DNA of 37,945 nucleotides from assembly GCF_017875395.1 (NCBI RefSeq), contig NZ_JAGGMO010000010.1, positions 1 through 37,945 on the forward strand, read 5' to 3'. The position numbers and the translations under genes are program-made. Source of the DNA: Methanococcus voltae (lineage in GTDB: Archaea > AGJL01 > Methanococci > Methanococcales > Methanococcaceae). Positions 17,715 to 27,088 of the stretch are shown one piece after another (positions within the stretch are counted from its first letter, which is position 1; every line of letters starts with the position of its first letter). The notes under the pieces are model-generated. The model was not told the origin of the DNA. It saw nothing but the letters and a program-made list of their open reading frames with translations, and searched no databases.

Positions 17715-19331
17715 TTATATCATTTTTAAGATAGATTCTGGATTTTCTTGATACCTTCTTACAATTTCACTAACTTTTTTAATGTCGGTTATGTCGTTAT
17801 TAGACATGTAGTCTAATACTCTTTTCCTGTTCGCCCTATCTACCAATAGTTCATCTCTCGTTATTCCTGTTATTTTACAAACTTCATCTTCCCACATACA
17901 AATACCTACTTTCTCAATTCCGTCAGTGGCACCGTTATATTTGTATAATTCTGTTTTGGTGATTTCATCACCCTGTCCGCCGACTTCTACGACACCAAGT
18001 ATTCTTCGCACTGTTTTTTTATTTCTTTTTATACGTTGCTGATTTATTATGAAGTTTATGGATGATAGCATTATTTTTGGAACATTCATGGGTGGATTTA
18101 TTAATCTAATCATTGCTTCGTCGGCACTGTTGGCGTGCAAAGTACCCGAACAACCGTCGTGACCGGTGTTCATAGCTACGAGTAAGGAATGGGCTTCTGC
18201 ACCCCTAACTTCACCAACATAGATACGATCTGGTCTCATCCTTAATGAGTTTTTAATTAAATCATCCATTGTTATTTCATAATTATCAATACCTGGTCTC
18301 CCGGGTCTTGTAATCATTTTTATTGTATGATCTAAAGGTATTTGCAATTCTGGCGTATCTTCTATCGTAATTAATCTATCATTATACATTGAAAACATAG
18401 AAACTACGTTAAGTGTTGTGGTTTTACCAGAGCCTGTACCGCCTACAATTAAGGTATTTGCAGGTTTTGCACCAAAATATCCTTCAACCGCTTGCCAAAT
18501 AAATGCTCCTAATTCTGAATCTATTGTATTATATTTAATTAAATTAACAATAGTTAGTGGATTCTTACTAAATTTACGAATAGTTAATGTATTACCCATT
18601 GTAGTTATATCGGAAGTAGTAGCATTTACCCTGCTCCCATCGGGTAAATAAGCATCTAACATCGGTATCCTAGAATCTATATTCCTACCAGCTAAATAAG
18701 CAATACTATCAATTACTCGGGCTAGTTCTGATTTATCCAGTACAATATTTGTTTTACACATTTGATATTTTCTATGGAATATATATACTGGTATATCTAC
18801 CCCATTTATCATTATCTCTTCCAATTCTGGGTCATTTATTAATATTTCTATTAAACCTAATTTTCCAATTATTAAGTAAAAATATTGGGATATATAATGT
18901 ATTTCAATATCTTTTATTTTTATATTATTTTTTAGAAAATAATTTTTTAAATAACCCTGTATCTGACCTATGCTATTTAATTCACTATCTGATAATTCAG
19001 TTTTTAATTCTTTAAGCATATCAGGAGTTAATTTTGATAGTGCAGAGTTTATATAATTTATATTAGAGATGTTGTACTTTTTAATTCCTTCTTTTTTTTC
19101 TATCGATATGTTAAAATCTAATTTATCAATATTTATCAAATATTTATCAAGTAAGCTAGATTTTAAATCGTCAATTGGGTTAAGTTTATTTAACCTGCTT
19201 GTATTTTTTTCACTAATTTTAATTCTATTGTTTGTACTATTTGTACTATTTGGACGAGGTTCAAATTTTTCTATATTGTTGTCTTCAAATTTTTTATTTT
19301 CTTTTTTTTGAATCCTATCAAAAAGCCCCAT
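17715..19331 (-). CDS. Pilus assembly ATPase (GspE/VirB11/TadA family)
   Basis: The 538-residue secretion ATPase powers pilus assembly at the cytoplasmic face of the membrane. After a variable Asn/Lys-rich N-terminus (1-90) come the N-terminal domain and 'PMLDAYLPDGSRVNATTS' (223-240). Next are Walker A GGTGSGKTT (297-305), the Asp box ITIEDTPEL (321-329), Walker B with RPDRIYVGEVRG (366-377) and the His box GHDGCSGTLHANS (390-402). All catalytic elements are intact. GGTGAAAAA before the ATG fixes the start. It begins 18 bases after tfb and leads the two T2SF genes. An Asn-Ser-Thr repeat near residue 30 is encoded by a short tandem repeat at about 19225-19250. Confidence 0.92.
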   Translation of the reverse strand: MGLFDRIQKKENKKFEDNNIEKFEPRPNSTNSTNNRIKISEKNTSRLNKLNPIDDLKSSLLDKYLINIDKLDFNISIEKKEGIKKYNISNINYINSALSKLTPDMLKELKTELSDSELNSIGQIQGYLKNYFLKNNIKIKDIEIHYISQYFYLIIGKLGLIEILINDPELEEIMINGVDIPVYIFHRKYQMCKTNIVLDKSELARVIDSIAYLAGRNIDSRIPMLDAYLPDGSRVNATTSDITTMGNTLTIRKFSKNPLTIVNLIKYNTIDSELGAFIWQAVEGYFGAKPANTLIVGGTGSGKTTTLNVVSMFSMYNDRLITIEDTPELQIPLDHTIKMITRPGRPGIDNYEITMDDLIKNSLRMRPDRIYVGEVRGAEAHSLLVAMNTGHDGCSGTLHANSADEAMIRLINPPMNVPKIMLSSINFIINQQRIKRNKKTVRRILGVVEVGGQGDEITKTELYKYNGATDGIEKVGICMWEDEVCKITGITRDELLVDRANRKRVLDYMSNNDITDIKKVSEIVRRYQENPESILKMI

Positions 19332-19349
19332 TTTTTCACCCTTATTGGG

Positions 19350-20363
19350 TTATAATGTAACGTCGATATCTAAATGTTCTGTTAGTTCTTTGTATCTATT
19401 TCTTATGGTAACTTCAGTTACTCCTGCTACATCGGCAACTTCTCTCTGAGTTCTTCTAGTACCTTGCAAAACACTTGCAATATAGATTGCTGCTGCAGCT
19501 ACTCCTGTAGGTCCTCTACCACTAGTTAATCCTTTCTTACCAGCATCTTTTAATATAGATATGGCTTTTGATTCTACTTCTCCAGGTAATTTAAGCTCTG
19601 AAGCGAATCTTGGTACATAATCCACAGGATTTGTTGGTGCTAATCTAATATTCAATTCTCTAGATATGAATCTGTAGGTTCTACCTATTTCTTTTCTATC
19701 TACTCTCGATACTTCAGCTATTTCATCTAAAGTTCTAGGTACTTTACATCTCCTACATGCTGCATATAGTGCTGCTGCAGCTACCCCTTCAATACTTCTT
19801 CCTCTAATTAATCCTTTTTCAACAGCTCCTCTATACAATACTGCGGCATTTTCCCTTACGTTTCTTGGCAATCCTAGTTTTGAAGCGATTCTATCTAATT
19901 CAGATAATGCAAATGCTAAGTTTCTTTCTGAAGCGTCTGAAACTCTAATTCTTCTTTGCCATTTCCTTAATCTGTATAACTGTGCTCTTTTATCTGCGGA
20001 AATATCTTTACCATAGCTATCTTTGTTTCTCCAGTCTATAACGGTTGATAAACCTTTATCGTGGATAGTATAGGTCATAGGAGCCCCTACCCTACTTCTT
20101 TTAACACGTTGTTCATGGTCGAAGGCTCTCCATTCTGGCCCTACATCAAATAGATTTTGCTGTAAAACACAACCGCAAACTTCACAAATTATTTCAGCTC
20201 TTTCGTAATCCTTTATAATGTTTTTACTATTACATACGGGACAAATTAATTCTTCTTCTTTTTCAAGAATTACATTTTTATTTGAATAATCTTCGGGGTT
20301 TACAATAGATATTTTCTTTTGCTCGAGCCTTTTTTTACTTTGGGTTATAGATTCAGTTTTCAT
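19350..20363 (-). CDS. tfb: Transcription initiation factor B (TFB)
   Basis: TFB is the archaeal TFIIB homologue that binds TBP-TATA and the BRE and recruits RNA polymerase. The 337-residue protein has an N-terminal zinc ribbon (CPVC...CEVC, about residues 41-63), the B-finger '[19 protein letters not shown]', and two cyclin-like repeats ('[18 protein letters not shown]', '[19 protein letters not shown]' and the second '[17 protein letters not shown]', '[19 protein letters not shown]'). The M. jannaschii gene is known for an intein; none interrupts this one. AGTGGTGTTATT before the ATG supports the start. It begins 11 bases after gar1 and is followed by the pilus ATPase, so a general transcription factor appears to share a transcript with pilus genes. 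Confidence 0.96.
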   Translation of the reverse strand: MKTESITQSKKRLEQKKISIVNPEDYSNKNVILEKEEELICPVCNSKNIIKDYERAEIICEVCGCVLQQNLFDVGPEWRAFDHEQRVKRSRVGAPMTYTIHDKGLSTVIDWRNKDSYGKDISADKRAQLYRLRKWQRRIRVSDASERNLAFALSELDRIASKLGLPRNVRENAAVLYRGAVEKGLIRGRSIEGVAAAALYAACRRCKVPRTLDEIAEVSRVDRKEIGRTYRFISRELNIRLAPTNPVDYVPRFASELKLPGEVESKAISILKDAGKKGLTSGRGPTGVAAAAIYIASVLQGTRRTQREVADVAGVTEVTIRNRYKELTEHLDIDVTL

Positions 20364-20374
20364 AATAACACCAC

Positions 20375-20659
20375 TTAATTCTTACGGGCTTTCTTATTCC
20401 AGTATGTTTTTTTTGAGTTATTTTTAGGTTTTATTGATACGTATTTATTTTTCAATGCTAACTCAGCTTTTGCATCATCATCAGGTATTATTTTAACATA
20501 GGGTCGAGTTATAGGGCCAAATATGTCATATATGATGCCAATTTTCAAAAATTTTTTATTTTCTGTTATTCCCACTATCGATCCGATAGGAATCTGATTT
20601 TTACCAAGGCCTATTAATTTTCCTTTAGGTGTTTCATGCAGAAGTTCTATTTTTTCCAA
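20375..20659 (-). CDS. gar1: H/ACA RNP protein Gar1
   Basis: Gar1 is the small beta-barrel protein of H/ACA ribonucleoproteins that guide rRNA pseudouridylation with Cbf5, Nop10 and L7Ae. The sequence shows the family core: '[12 protein letters not shown]', 'IPIGSIVGI' and '[19 protein letters not shown]', then a basic C-terminal tail. An ATG at 20686 would give 103 residues, but GGAGG lies inside that reading frame just ahead of a TTG (20657-20659), which starts LEKIELLHE at the position expected for the family. The TTG start is therefore preferred. It is the first gene of the gar1-tfb-pilus cluster. Confidence 0.87.
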   Translation of the reverse strand: MEKIELLHETPKGKLIGLGKNQIPIGSIVGITENKKFLKIGIIYDIFGPITRPYVKIIPDDDAKAELALKNKYVSIKPKNNSKKTYWNKKARKN

Positions 20660-21083
20660 AAATATTCCTCCAAAATAACCATTCATATATTTAATTTATT
20701 AAATTAATAAGTATTTTATTTAATTAATAATATATAGTTTGTACCTATTAATATATATATGTTTCGAAAACTTTATATAGAATATTAATGAAGCATTAAG
20801 GATTATATTAAGTTTTTTAAACTACATTATCAAAAGGTTTGGTATTATTATGTTATTTTATAATAGGGATATACAAAACAAGTAGATGTTTGATTAAAGG
20901 TGGAAATGTCCTTAAAAATAGTATTAAATTAATATTATCATATTTATTAATTTAACTTTACATTATTTTTTATATTATTTTACACATATAGTATGCTATT
21001 ATTGAATTAATATTATATTGTATGTTTATACTCACATATTGGAATTTATGTATTAAGGGATAATAATATATAGGTGGTAATAG
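20660..21083. other. Divergent intergenic region, possible short transcript
   Basis: This region separates gar1 (minus) from fni (plus). It holds a back-to-back promoter at 20752-20779. Rightward transcription from it would begin near 20800, leaving about 280 bases before the fni ATG. Within that leader are two micro-ORFs: 20850-20885 (11 codons, weak site) and 20906-20932 (8 codons, preceded by AAAGGTGG). There is no tRNA-like or GC-rich structure. Either this is a long fni leader, or a small RNA or leader peptide is made here and fni has its own promoter nearer the gene. Confidence 0.4.
20752..20779. promoter_or_regulatory. Back-to-back promoters sharing a palindromic BRE
   Basis: The palindrome TTTCGAAA (20762-20769) is flanked on the right by TTTATATA (20772-20779) and on the left by an AT alternation (20752-20760) that reads as TATA on the minus strand. 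Each strand thus shows CGAAA followed by a TATA box. The leftward promoter would serve gar1-tfb-pilus and the rightward one the region before fni. Confidence 0.6.
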
Positions 21084-22145
21084 ATGAATAATTATGATAT
21101 TGAATATAGAAAACTAGAACACTTAATAGTTTGTGAACATTGTAATGTAGAATATAAAAAAGGAACTCTCTTAAATAATGTGGAATTAGTTCATAATGGA
21201 GTATCTAAAAGCTCACTAGATGATTTGGATACGTCCATAGAGTTATTTGGAAAAAAATTAGATGCACCGATTATAGTCGCCGGAATAACCGGTGGGCATG
21301 CAGTTGCAAAAGAAGTTAATAAAAACATTGCAATCGCAGTCGAAGAAATGAATTTAGGTATGGGATTAGGCTCTCAAAGAGCTGCTATCGCTAAAAAAGG
21401 ATTGGAAGATACTTATTCGGTAGTTAGGGACTATACTTCTTCACTTGTTATTGGAAATTTGGGTGCAGTTAATTTTACGAAGGATAATTGGAATTATGAG
21501 ACTGTAAAAAAAGCAGTAGATATAATAGATGCAGATGCAATGGCCATACATTTTAATCCTCTTCAGGAGGCAATACAACCCGAAGGGGATACGGATTTTA
21601 GGAATTTGGACTATTTATCTGATGTAATCAAAGATTATAAAAAATATTTTGGAAATATGCCTTTCATTGCAAAGCAAGTTGGCGAAGGGTTTTGTCAAAA
21701 AGATGGATTATATCTGAATAAATTAGGATTTGATGCCATAGATGTAGGTGGAAGTGGTGGTACTTCATGGTCTGCAGTTGAATATTATCGGGTAAAGGAT
21801 TATGAACATAAAAAATTGTCTGAAAAATATTTAGAGTGGGGAATTCCTACCGCAGCTTCGATATTGGATGTTAGAAAATCATTTTCTAAACCATTAATAG
21901 CCACAGGCGGAATTAGATCTGGTATAGATATAGCAAAATCTTTGGCTTTAGGTGCAAACTGTTGTGGTATTGCGCTACCAGTTTTAAAAGCAGCGATGAA
22001 ATCCCCTGAAGAAGTTATTAAATTATTTGAAAGTTTAATTAAGGAACTTAAAATAACTATGTTCTTAACAGGATGTAATAACATAAATGAATTAAATTCC
22101 GCAAGATATATTATAAACGGAGAGTTAAAAAATTGGATTAATTAA
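21084..22145 (+). CDS. fni: Type 2 isopentenyl-diphosphate delta-isomerase
   Basis: The FMN- and NAD(P)H-dependent enzyme interconverts isopentenyl and dimethylallyl diphosphate for archaeal lipid synthesis. The 353-residue TIM-barrel protein shows 'IIVAGITGGHAVAKEVN', 'GMGLGSQRAA', 'AIHFNPLQEAIQPEGD' (the Mg2+/substrate region), 'IDVGGSGGTSW' and 'IATGGIRSG' for FMN phosphate binding. AGGTGGTAATAG before the ATG fixes the start. It lies upstream of RNase J and the prenyl diphosphate synthase on the same strand, but gaps of nearly 200 bp suggest separate promoters. Confidence 0.95.
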   Translation: MNNYDIEYRKLEHLIVCEHCNVEYKKGTLLNNVELVHNGVSKSSLDDLDTSIELFGKKLDAPIIVAGITGGHAVAKEVNKNIAIAVEEMNLGMGLGSQRAAIAKKGLEDTYSVVRDYTSSLVIGNLGAVNFTKDNWNYETVKKAVDIIDADAMAIHFNPLQEAIQPEGDTDFRNLDYLSDVIKDYKKYFGNMPFIAKQVGEGFCQKDGLYLNKLGFDAIDVGGSGGTSWSAVEYYRVKDYEHKKLSEKYLEWGIPTAASILDVRKSFSKPLIATGGIRSGIDIAKSLALGANCCGIALPVLKAAMKSPEEVIKLFESLIKELKITMFLTGCNNINELNSARYIINGELKNWIN

Positions 22146-22330
22146 TAAGACTAATTAATAATTATCCATTTATCAAATAAAGTTAAAATTAGTAACATTG
22201 ATAACAAATAATTCTATAATTAATATTGTATTGATTATTATGAATTTTATATATTTTCATATTCATGATTATATCATACAACAATCACATGTTCACTGCT
22301 ATATATTAGTGTCTCAAAGGATGTGATATT

Positions 22331-23677
22331 TTGCAATTGGAAGTAGTTGCCATAGGAGGCTATGAGGAAGTCGGTAGAAATATGACCGCAGTTAATATTG
22401 ACGGAGAAATTATAATATTTGACATGGGTATTAGGTTAGATAGGATAATGATTCATGAAGATACCGATATTTCAAAGATGCATAGCTTAAATTTAATTGA
22501 AATGGGTGTTATACCTGACGATACTGTAATGAAAAATATAGAAGGGGAAGTTAAGGCAATAGTATTAACTCACGGGCATTTGGATCACATAGGTGCAGTA
22601 ACTAAATTAGCACATAGATATAACGCTCCAGTTATCGGTACGCCATACACCTTGGAATTAGTTAAAAGAGAAATATTAAGTGAAAAAAAATTCGATGTTA
22701 GAAATCCATTAATCACATTGGAAAATGGTAATAAATTAGAAATTACACCTAATATAACATTGGAATTTGTAAAAGTAACTCACAGTATACCTGATTCAAC
22801 AATGGCAGTATTACACACACCATATGGTGCAGTAGTATATGCTAATGACTTTAAATTTGATAATTTCCCAGTTGTTGGAGAAAAACCAGATTACAAAGCT
22901 ATTAAAAAAGTTGGAAAACAAGGCGTAGTTGCAATGATTTCCGAAAGTACCCGTGTAGGATACGAGGGAAAAACTCCTTCTGAAGGTGTTGCAGCTAGTT
23001 TATTGAAGAATGACTTATTAGGTACTGATAATGATAAAAATGCAGTCGTTGTAACTACATTTTCTTCACACATTGCTAGGATTAAATCCATAACTGATGC
23101 AGCAGTTAAAATGGGTAGAACGCCTGTTTTAGTGGGTAGATCAATGGCAAAATATTGTGGTATCGCTCAAGATATTGGTATTGTAAAATTCCCAAAGGAA
23201 ACTAAAATATGTTGGGATCCTTCCTCAATAGATAAGACTTTCAACACAATCATGAAAGAAGGTAAAGAAAATTATTTAATGATTGTAACCGGCCACCAAG
23301 GTGAAGAAGGTGCGGTTTTATCAAGAATGGTTACTAACAAAACACCTTTTAAATTTGAAAAATATGACCAAGTTGTATTTTCAGCAGATGTGATTCCTAA
23401 CCCTATGAATTCAGCACAAAGGTACCTTTTAGAGGCTCGTTTGAAACTTTTAGGCGTTAGACTTTTCAAAGGTGCACACGTATCTGGTCACGCTGCTAAA
23501 GAAGATCACAGGGATATATTAAGATGGTTAAATCCAGAACACTTGATTCCATCACACGGTGACTTCAACTTGACTTCTGAATATGCTAAATTAGCTGAAG
23601 AAGAAGGTTATAGATTAGGTGACGATGTTCACTTACTTAGAAATGGTCAAAGTTTGAAATTTGAAAGAGTAATTTAA
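22331..23677 (+). CDS. rnj: Archaeal ribonuclease J
   Basis: A metallo-beta-lactamase/beta-CASP nuclease of the archaeal RNase J group, with 5'-3' exoribonuclease activity in studied homologues. The 448 residues contain 'GGYEEVGRNMTAV', the zinc motif THGHLDHIGA (80-89), a downstream His in 'VTHSIPDS', 'YANDFKFD', beta-CASP motifs, and the terminal 'SGHAAKEDH' and 'LIPSHGDFN'. All metal ligands are present. Translation starts at TTG 22331, preceded by GGATGTGAT; no ATG fits better. Together with fni and idsA it forms a rightward set, whose order resembles MJ0862-MJ0860 reversed or colinear in M. jannaschii, from memory. Confidence 0.95.
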   Translation: MQLEVVAIGGYEEVGRNMTAVNIDGEIIIFDMGIRLDRIMIHEDTDISKMHSLNLIEMGVIPDDTVMKNIEGEVKAIVLTHGHLDHIGAVTKLAHRYNAPVIGTPYTLELVKREILSEKKFDVRNPLITLENGNKLEITPNITLEFVKVTHSIPDSTMAVLHTPYGAVVYANDFKFDNFPVVGEKPDYKAIKKVGKQGVVAMISESTRVGYEGKTPSEGVAASLLKNDLLGTDNDKNAVVVTTFSSHIARIKSITDAAVKMGRTPVLVGRSMAKYCGIAQDIGIVKFPKETKICWDPSSIDKTFNTIMKEGKENYLMIVTGHQGEEGAVLSRMVTNKTPFKFEKYDQVVFSADVIPNPMNSAQRYLLEARLKLLGVRLFKGAHVSGHAAKEDHRDILRWLNPEHLIPSHGDFNLTSEYAKLAEEEGYRLGDDVHLLRNGQSLKFERVI

Positions 23678-23868
23678 TTATTTCATTAATACCATTTTAT
23701 ATGTTAGTTAAAATATTTAATTAATAAAATAATATTTTAATTAATTTTATTTCATATTTGATATTATTATATTGTTTGTAAAGATTATACTTTGTTTAGG
23801 TTTATACGAATCATTTATCACATTGTTTAATAATATTAATAAGATATTCTTCTTATTAGAGGTGCAAT

Positions 23869-24819
23869 ATGTTTAATGAAGAAATTTTAAATAATATGTC
23901 TAAAGAGCTTGAAAAATATTTTGAAAAGGATTCTAATTTATATAATGCGTCAAAACACTTATTGTTAGCAGGCGGTAAGAGAATAAGACCTTATTTATCA
24001 ATAATGGCTTATAATCTTAAAAAAGATGACCTCGAAACCATAATGGCTCCCGCTTTATCCGTAGAGTTAATTCATAACTATACGTTGGTGCATGATGATA
24101 TAATGGACAATGATGACGAACGTAGGGGTAAGCCTACAGTTCATAAGGTTTATGGTGAGCCTATTGCAATATTGGCAGGCGATTTATTATACGCAAAGGC
24201 ATTTGAAGCTTTATCTACTATTGAAGATAGTGTAAAAGCCCATAAGGTTTTAAAAGTGTTATCAAAGGCATGTGTTGAAGTTTGCGAAGGTCAAACTGAT
24301 GACATGGAATTTGAAGATAAATTCCCATCAATGGACCAATATGTGGATATGATATCCAAAAAAACAGGTGCTTTAATTGAGGCGCCTATTTTAATCGGTG
24401 CAATAATGGCAGATTGTACAGAGGAAGAAACAGAAGCTCTCTATCAATACTCTAAAAGAATTGGTATTAACTTCCAAATCCAAGATGATATTTTGGATTT
24501 AATAGGGGATCAAAAAACAATTGGAAAACCAGTGGGTAGTGATATATTAAGTGGTAAGAAAACCATGATGGTAATTCATGCCTTAGATACGCTTTCAGAG
24601 GATAATAAAGAAAGATTATTGCAAATATTAGGTAATGAAAGTGCAACTAGTGAAGAAGTAGCTGAAGCAATTAATATATTAGGTAATTCAATAAATTATG
24701 CTAAAAATTTAATGAATGAATCAACAGTTGAAGCTAAAGAATTCTTAAAGATATTTGACGAAGATAAAAGAAAACCTTTGGAAGATATTGCAGATTTCAT
24801 CGTTTCAAGAATTAAATAG
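23869..24819 (+). CDS. idsA: Short-chain prenyl (geranylgeranyl) diphosphate synthase
   Basis: A trans-isoprenyl diphosphate synthase that extends allylic diphosphates with isopentenyl diphosphate, most likely to farnesyl and geranylgeranyl diphosphate for ether lipids. The 316-residue all-helical protein has the first Asp-rich motif VHDDIMDNDDERRGKPTVH (about 76-94), 'GGKRIRP', the 'KKTGALIEAP' motif and the second Asp-rich motif QIQDDILDLIGD. The residues before the first motif, which set chain length, include Tyr and small residues; product length cannot be settled by eye. GAGGTGCAAT before the ATG supports the start. Confidence 0.93.
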   Translation: MFNEEILNNMSKELEKYFEKDSNLYNASKHLLLAGGKRIRPYLSIMAYNLKKDDLETIMAPALSVELIHNYTLVHDDIMDNDDERRGKPTVHKVYGEPIAILAGDLLYAKAFEALSTIEDSVKAHKVLKVLSKACVEVCEGQTDDMEFEDKFPSMDQYVDMISKKTGALIEAPILIGAIMADCTEEETEALYQYSKRIGINFQIQDDILDLIGDQKTIGKPVGSDILSGKKTMMVIHALDTLSEDNKERLLQILGNESATSEEVAEAINILGNSINYAKNLMNESTVEAKEFLKIFDEDKRKPLEDIADFIVSRIK

Positions 24820-24946
24820 GGTTATTTTATAAATAATTTAAAATTAGCTCTTTTAATATTATTTATTTTTAAAATATATTTGGTATAATATCTTGTTTTA
24901 ATTAATTTAATTATTTATTTTATTTATTTTTTATAAAACTTATAAT

Positions 24947-25438
24947 GTGATAAATGTGAAAATTTCTAAAATATATGTTGAAAATGAAGTAACTGAGAAG
25001 AATAAGTCTGAAGAAAAAATAGCCATATCTGAAAATCAAATTATATTTTTAAATGCTGACGAAGATATTAGTAATTATGAAAATGATTATAAAATATTCT
25101 ATAAAGTTAGATATGATGATATAAGAGAGTATATAGGCGATGACGTTTTAAAAAAAGATGTATTCGTGAAATATCCTGGAAATCATACTTTTACACACAT
25201 TAAGGCAGGAACTTTTGTGACTTGTGTTGTAGCAGACTCTAAAACTACCTATCCTGTATTAGAAGCAGGTAGTACTATACTGCAAGATGGTATATTGGCA
25301 ACATTAAAAAGTAAAAAAGGCGTTATTAGATATTTAAAAAGTCCAGTTTCGGGAACTTTATTTTTTATGAATGAATTATTCGAAGGCGATAGAAGTATCT
25401 ATATTTTCGCAATTGTGGAAAATTCTGAAAATTTATGA
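24947..25438 (+). CDS. DUF2118 protein, biotinyl/lipoyl-like domain
   Basis: The 163-residue protein fits the archaeal DUF2118 family, whose C-terminal half has a barrel-sandwich fold like biotinyl/lipoyl carriers. 'GTFVTCVVADSKTTYPVLEAGSTILQDG' and 'VIRYLKSPVSGTLFFMNE' are the hallmark strands. The position of the usual carrier lysine (MKM) is not conserved, so it is probably not biotinylated. The start is either GTG 24947 or GTG 24956; GTGAT just ahead of the second favours 24956. The function is unknown. It follows idsA by about 130 AT-rich bases and converges on the radical SAM gene, with 27 bases between stops. Confidence 0.75.
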   Translation: MINVKISKIYVENEVTEKNKSEEKIAISENQIIFLNADEDISNYENDYKIFYKVRYDDIREYIGDDVLKKDVFVKYPGNHTFTHIKAGTFVTCVVADSKTTYPVLEAGSTILQDGILATLKSKKGVIRYLKSPVSGTLFFMNELFEGDRSIYIFAIVENSENL

Positions 25439-25465
25439 ATTAAAATATAATATTTAATATTAATT

Positions 25466-26632
25466 TTATTTTTCAATTTTTGTTGCATTGTATTGGTGAG
25501 TCCAAGAACCGCTAATTTGCCCTTTTTTTGCCATACTACCCAATATTTTAATAGTTTCTCTATCTAATTCTGTAGGCTTTTCATTTTCAAAATAAGTTCC
25601 AGGTAATGGCATAAAATAATGTGCATGAACTTTTCCATTCTTTTTTATAATGTATTTCATTAATTCAATACTTCTTATTCTATTTTCCATAGTTTCATTA
25701 GGGAATCCAAAAATAAAGTCTACTTTAGGCATTAATTTATTTTTTTTACATAAGTCAACTGCATTTATTACATCATTTGCCGTATGACCCCTCCGGATAT
25801 AATTTAACATTTCTTCGCAACCACTTTGGGCTCCAAAGTGCAGATATTTATTGTCGCAATAAGTTACTATTAAATTCAAAGTATCCTCACTGATAAATTC
25901 AGGCCGTACTTCTGATGGAAATGTGCCCAAAAATAAACGTTCTTTATATATGGAAAGTTTTTTTAATAGTTCTTCTAGTTTTTCAAGATTTGGTTTAGTT
26001 GCGTATTTAGAGCCATAAGATAGTGCATTTGGCGTTACAAATCTTATATCCTTCATATTTTTTACAATCTTGATGATATCTTCAATAGATCTATGTCTTA
26101 TCTTTTTTCCAAATATTTGAGGGGTTTGGCAAAATCTACAGTTGTAAGGACAACCTCTAGTTATTTCAATTGGTGCTAAGGGATATATTTCATCATAGCC
26201 TTTGAAAGAATCGATAGGCATACCTTTGATAATATTGTTTTCAATATATTGATTGTTATTGATTTTATTTATTAAATCAGGTAATGTTATTTCACCTTCT
26301 CCGATAAGAACATAATCAAAGCCCATTTTTAAAGTATCTTCTGGAGCACCTGACGCATGTGCCCCTCCTGCTATTAATATCAAATTTTTAAAGTTATTTC
26401 TTAAAATATTTATTTCCTTCAACACTTCCGGTTGCTGTAGCGTCATAAATGAATAAATTATTATATTTTTTGAATTTATCACTTTAAAACAACATGATTT
26501 GTTTTTTTCACTTTCATTTCTTTTTAAAGTATATATTAATTCATCTAAATTATTGAATAATATTCCTTTTGTTAATGGATACAATTTAGAAATACTATAT
26601 TTATTTTTTGAAGTTAGTCGATATCCAATCAT
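25466..26632 (-). CDS. B12-binding domain / radical SAM protein (MJ_1487-like)
   Basis: The 388-residue protein combines an N-terminal cobalamin-binding-like Rossmann domain ('NLILIAGGAHASGAPEDTL', 'DYVLIGEGEITLPDLI') with a radical SAM core. The core carries the 4Fe-4S cysteines Cys161, Cys165 and Cys168 in ITRGCPYNCRFCQTP, plus 'HFGAQSGCEEMLNYIRRGH' and 'DFIFGFPNE'. The layout fits the TIGR04013/MJ_1487 family as I remember it. These enzymes do methylations or rearrangements on unknown substrates. The ribosome binding site is weak (GGTT about 12 bases upstream). It diverges from the 93-residue gene at 26693 across only 60 bases, so promoters must overlap. Confidence 0.83.
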   Translation of the reverse strand: MIGYRLTSKNKYSISKLYPLTKGILFNNLDELIYTLKRNESEKNKSCCFKVINSKNIIIYSFMTLQQPEVLKEINILRNNFKNLILIAGGAHASGAPEDTLKMGFDYVLIGEGEITLPDLINKINNNQYIENNIIKGMPIDSFKGYDEIYPLAPIEITRGCPYNCRFCQTPQIFGKKIRHRSIEDIIKIVKNMKDIRFVTPNALSYGSKYATKPNLEKLEELLKKLSIYKERLFLGTFPSEVRPEFISEDTLNLIVTYCDNKYLHFGAQSGCEEMLNYIRRGHTANDVINAVDLCKKNKLMPKVDFIFGFPNETMENRIRSIELMKYIIKKNGKVHAHYFMPLPGTYFENEKPTELDRETIKILGSMAKKGQISGSWTHQYNATKIEK

Positions 26633-26692
26633 AAACTTAAATAACCAGAAATACTATATAAATTAGATGGATTTTAGGATAGAGGTGTAATA

Positions 26693-26974
26693 TTGAAAAA
26701 AAGACCATCACTATGTATAAAAATACATTACCCTGGAAGCGTTTTAGAAGGCGAATTTGATTTTGAAGCAGTAGTTAACCTTAAAGATAAGTATTTAAAA
26801 TATTTGGATACTGGAAAGCATAAAGGAACTGTTTTATTCAACGAAGATACTAAAAAATTTGTCATTGTTAACTTTAGGGAGATATGTGCCATAGAAGTTG
26901 ATAAAACTTTAATTTTCATGGACGAATATGAAAGAGAATGGGATAAAGTTTCAAGATTTAAATATAATTTATAA
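26693..26974 (+). CDS. Uncharacterised 93-residue protein
   Basis: I do not recognise the family. The protein looks like a compact beta-rich single domain ('IHYPGSVLEGEFDFEAVVNL', 'KFVIVNFREICAIEVDKT') with a short helical end, no membrane segment and one cysteine pair (Cys8 and Cys64 region). Translation starts at TTG, preceded by GAGGTG at about 26682-26687 with good spacing. TATATAAATT near 26655-26664 is a plausible TATA box. Codon use matches the neighbours and the frame is clean, so it is probably a real gene. Confidence 0.7.
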   Translation: MKKRPSLCIKIHYPGSVLEGEFDFEAVVNLKDKYLKYLDTGKHKGTVLFNEDTKKFVIVNFREICAIEVDKTLIFMDEYEREWDKVSRFKYNL

Positions 26975-27088
26975 TTGTATCTATGAATTATATCTGTAAT
27001 TTTATGAATTTATGGCTAAATATTTATACTATATATTATCTATATCTCAATAACTAATATTTTTAAAATTCACACATATGGTGTAATT

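Noticed and set aside
19350-20363. Intein in TFB, as known in M. jannaschii
   Set aside because: The frame has normal TFB length and both cyclin repeats are uninterrupted.
20660-21083. tRNA or structured stable RNA upstream of fni
   Set aside because: No GC-rich stems, T-loop or anticodon arm could be found; the region is uniformly AT-rich.
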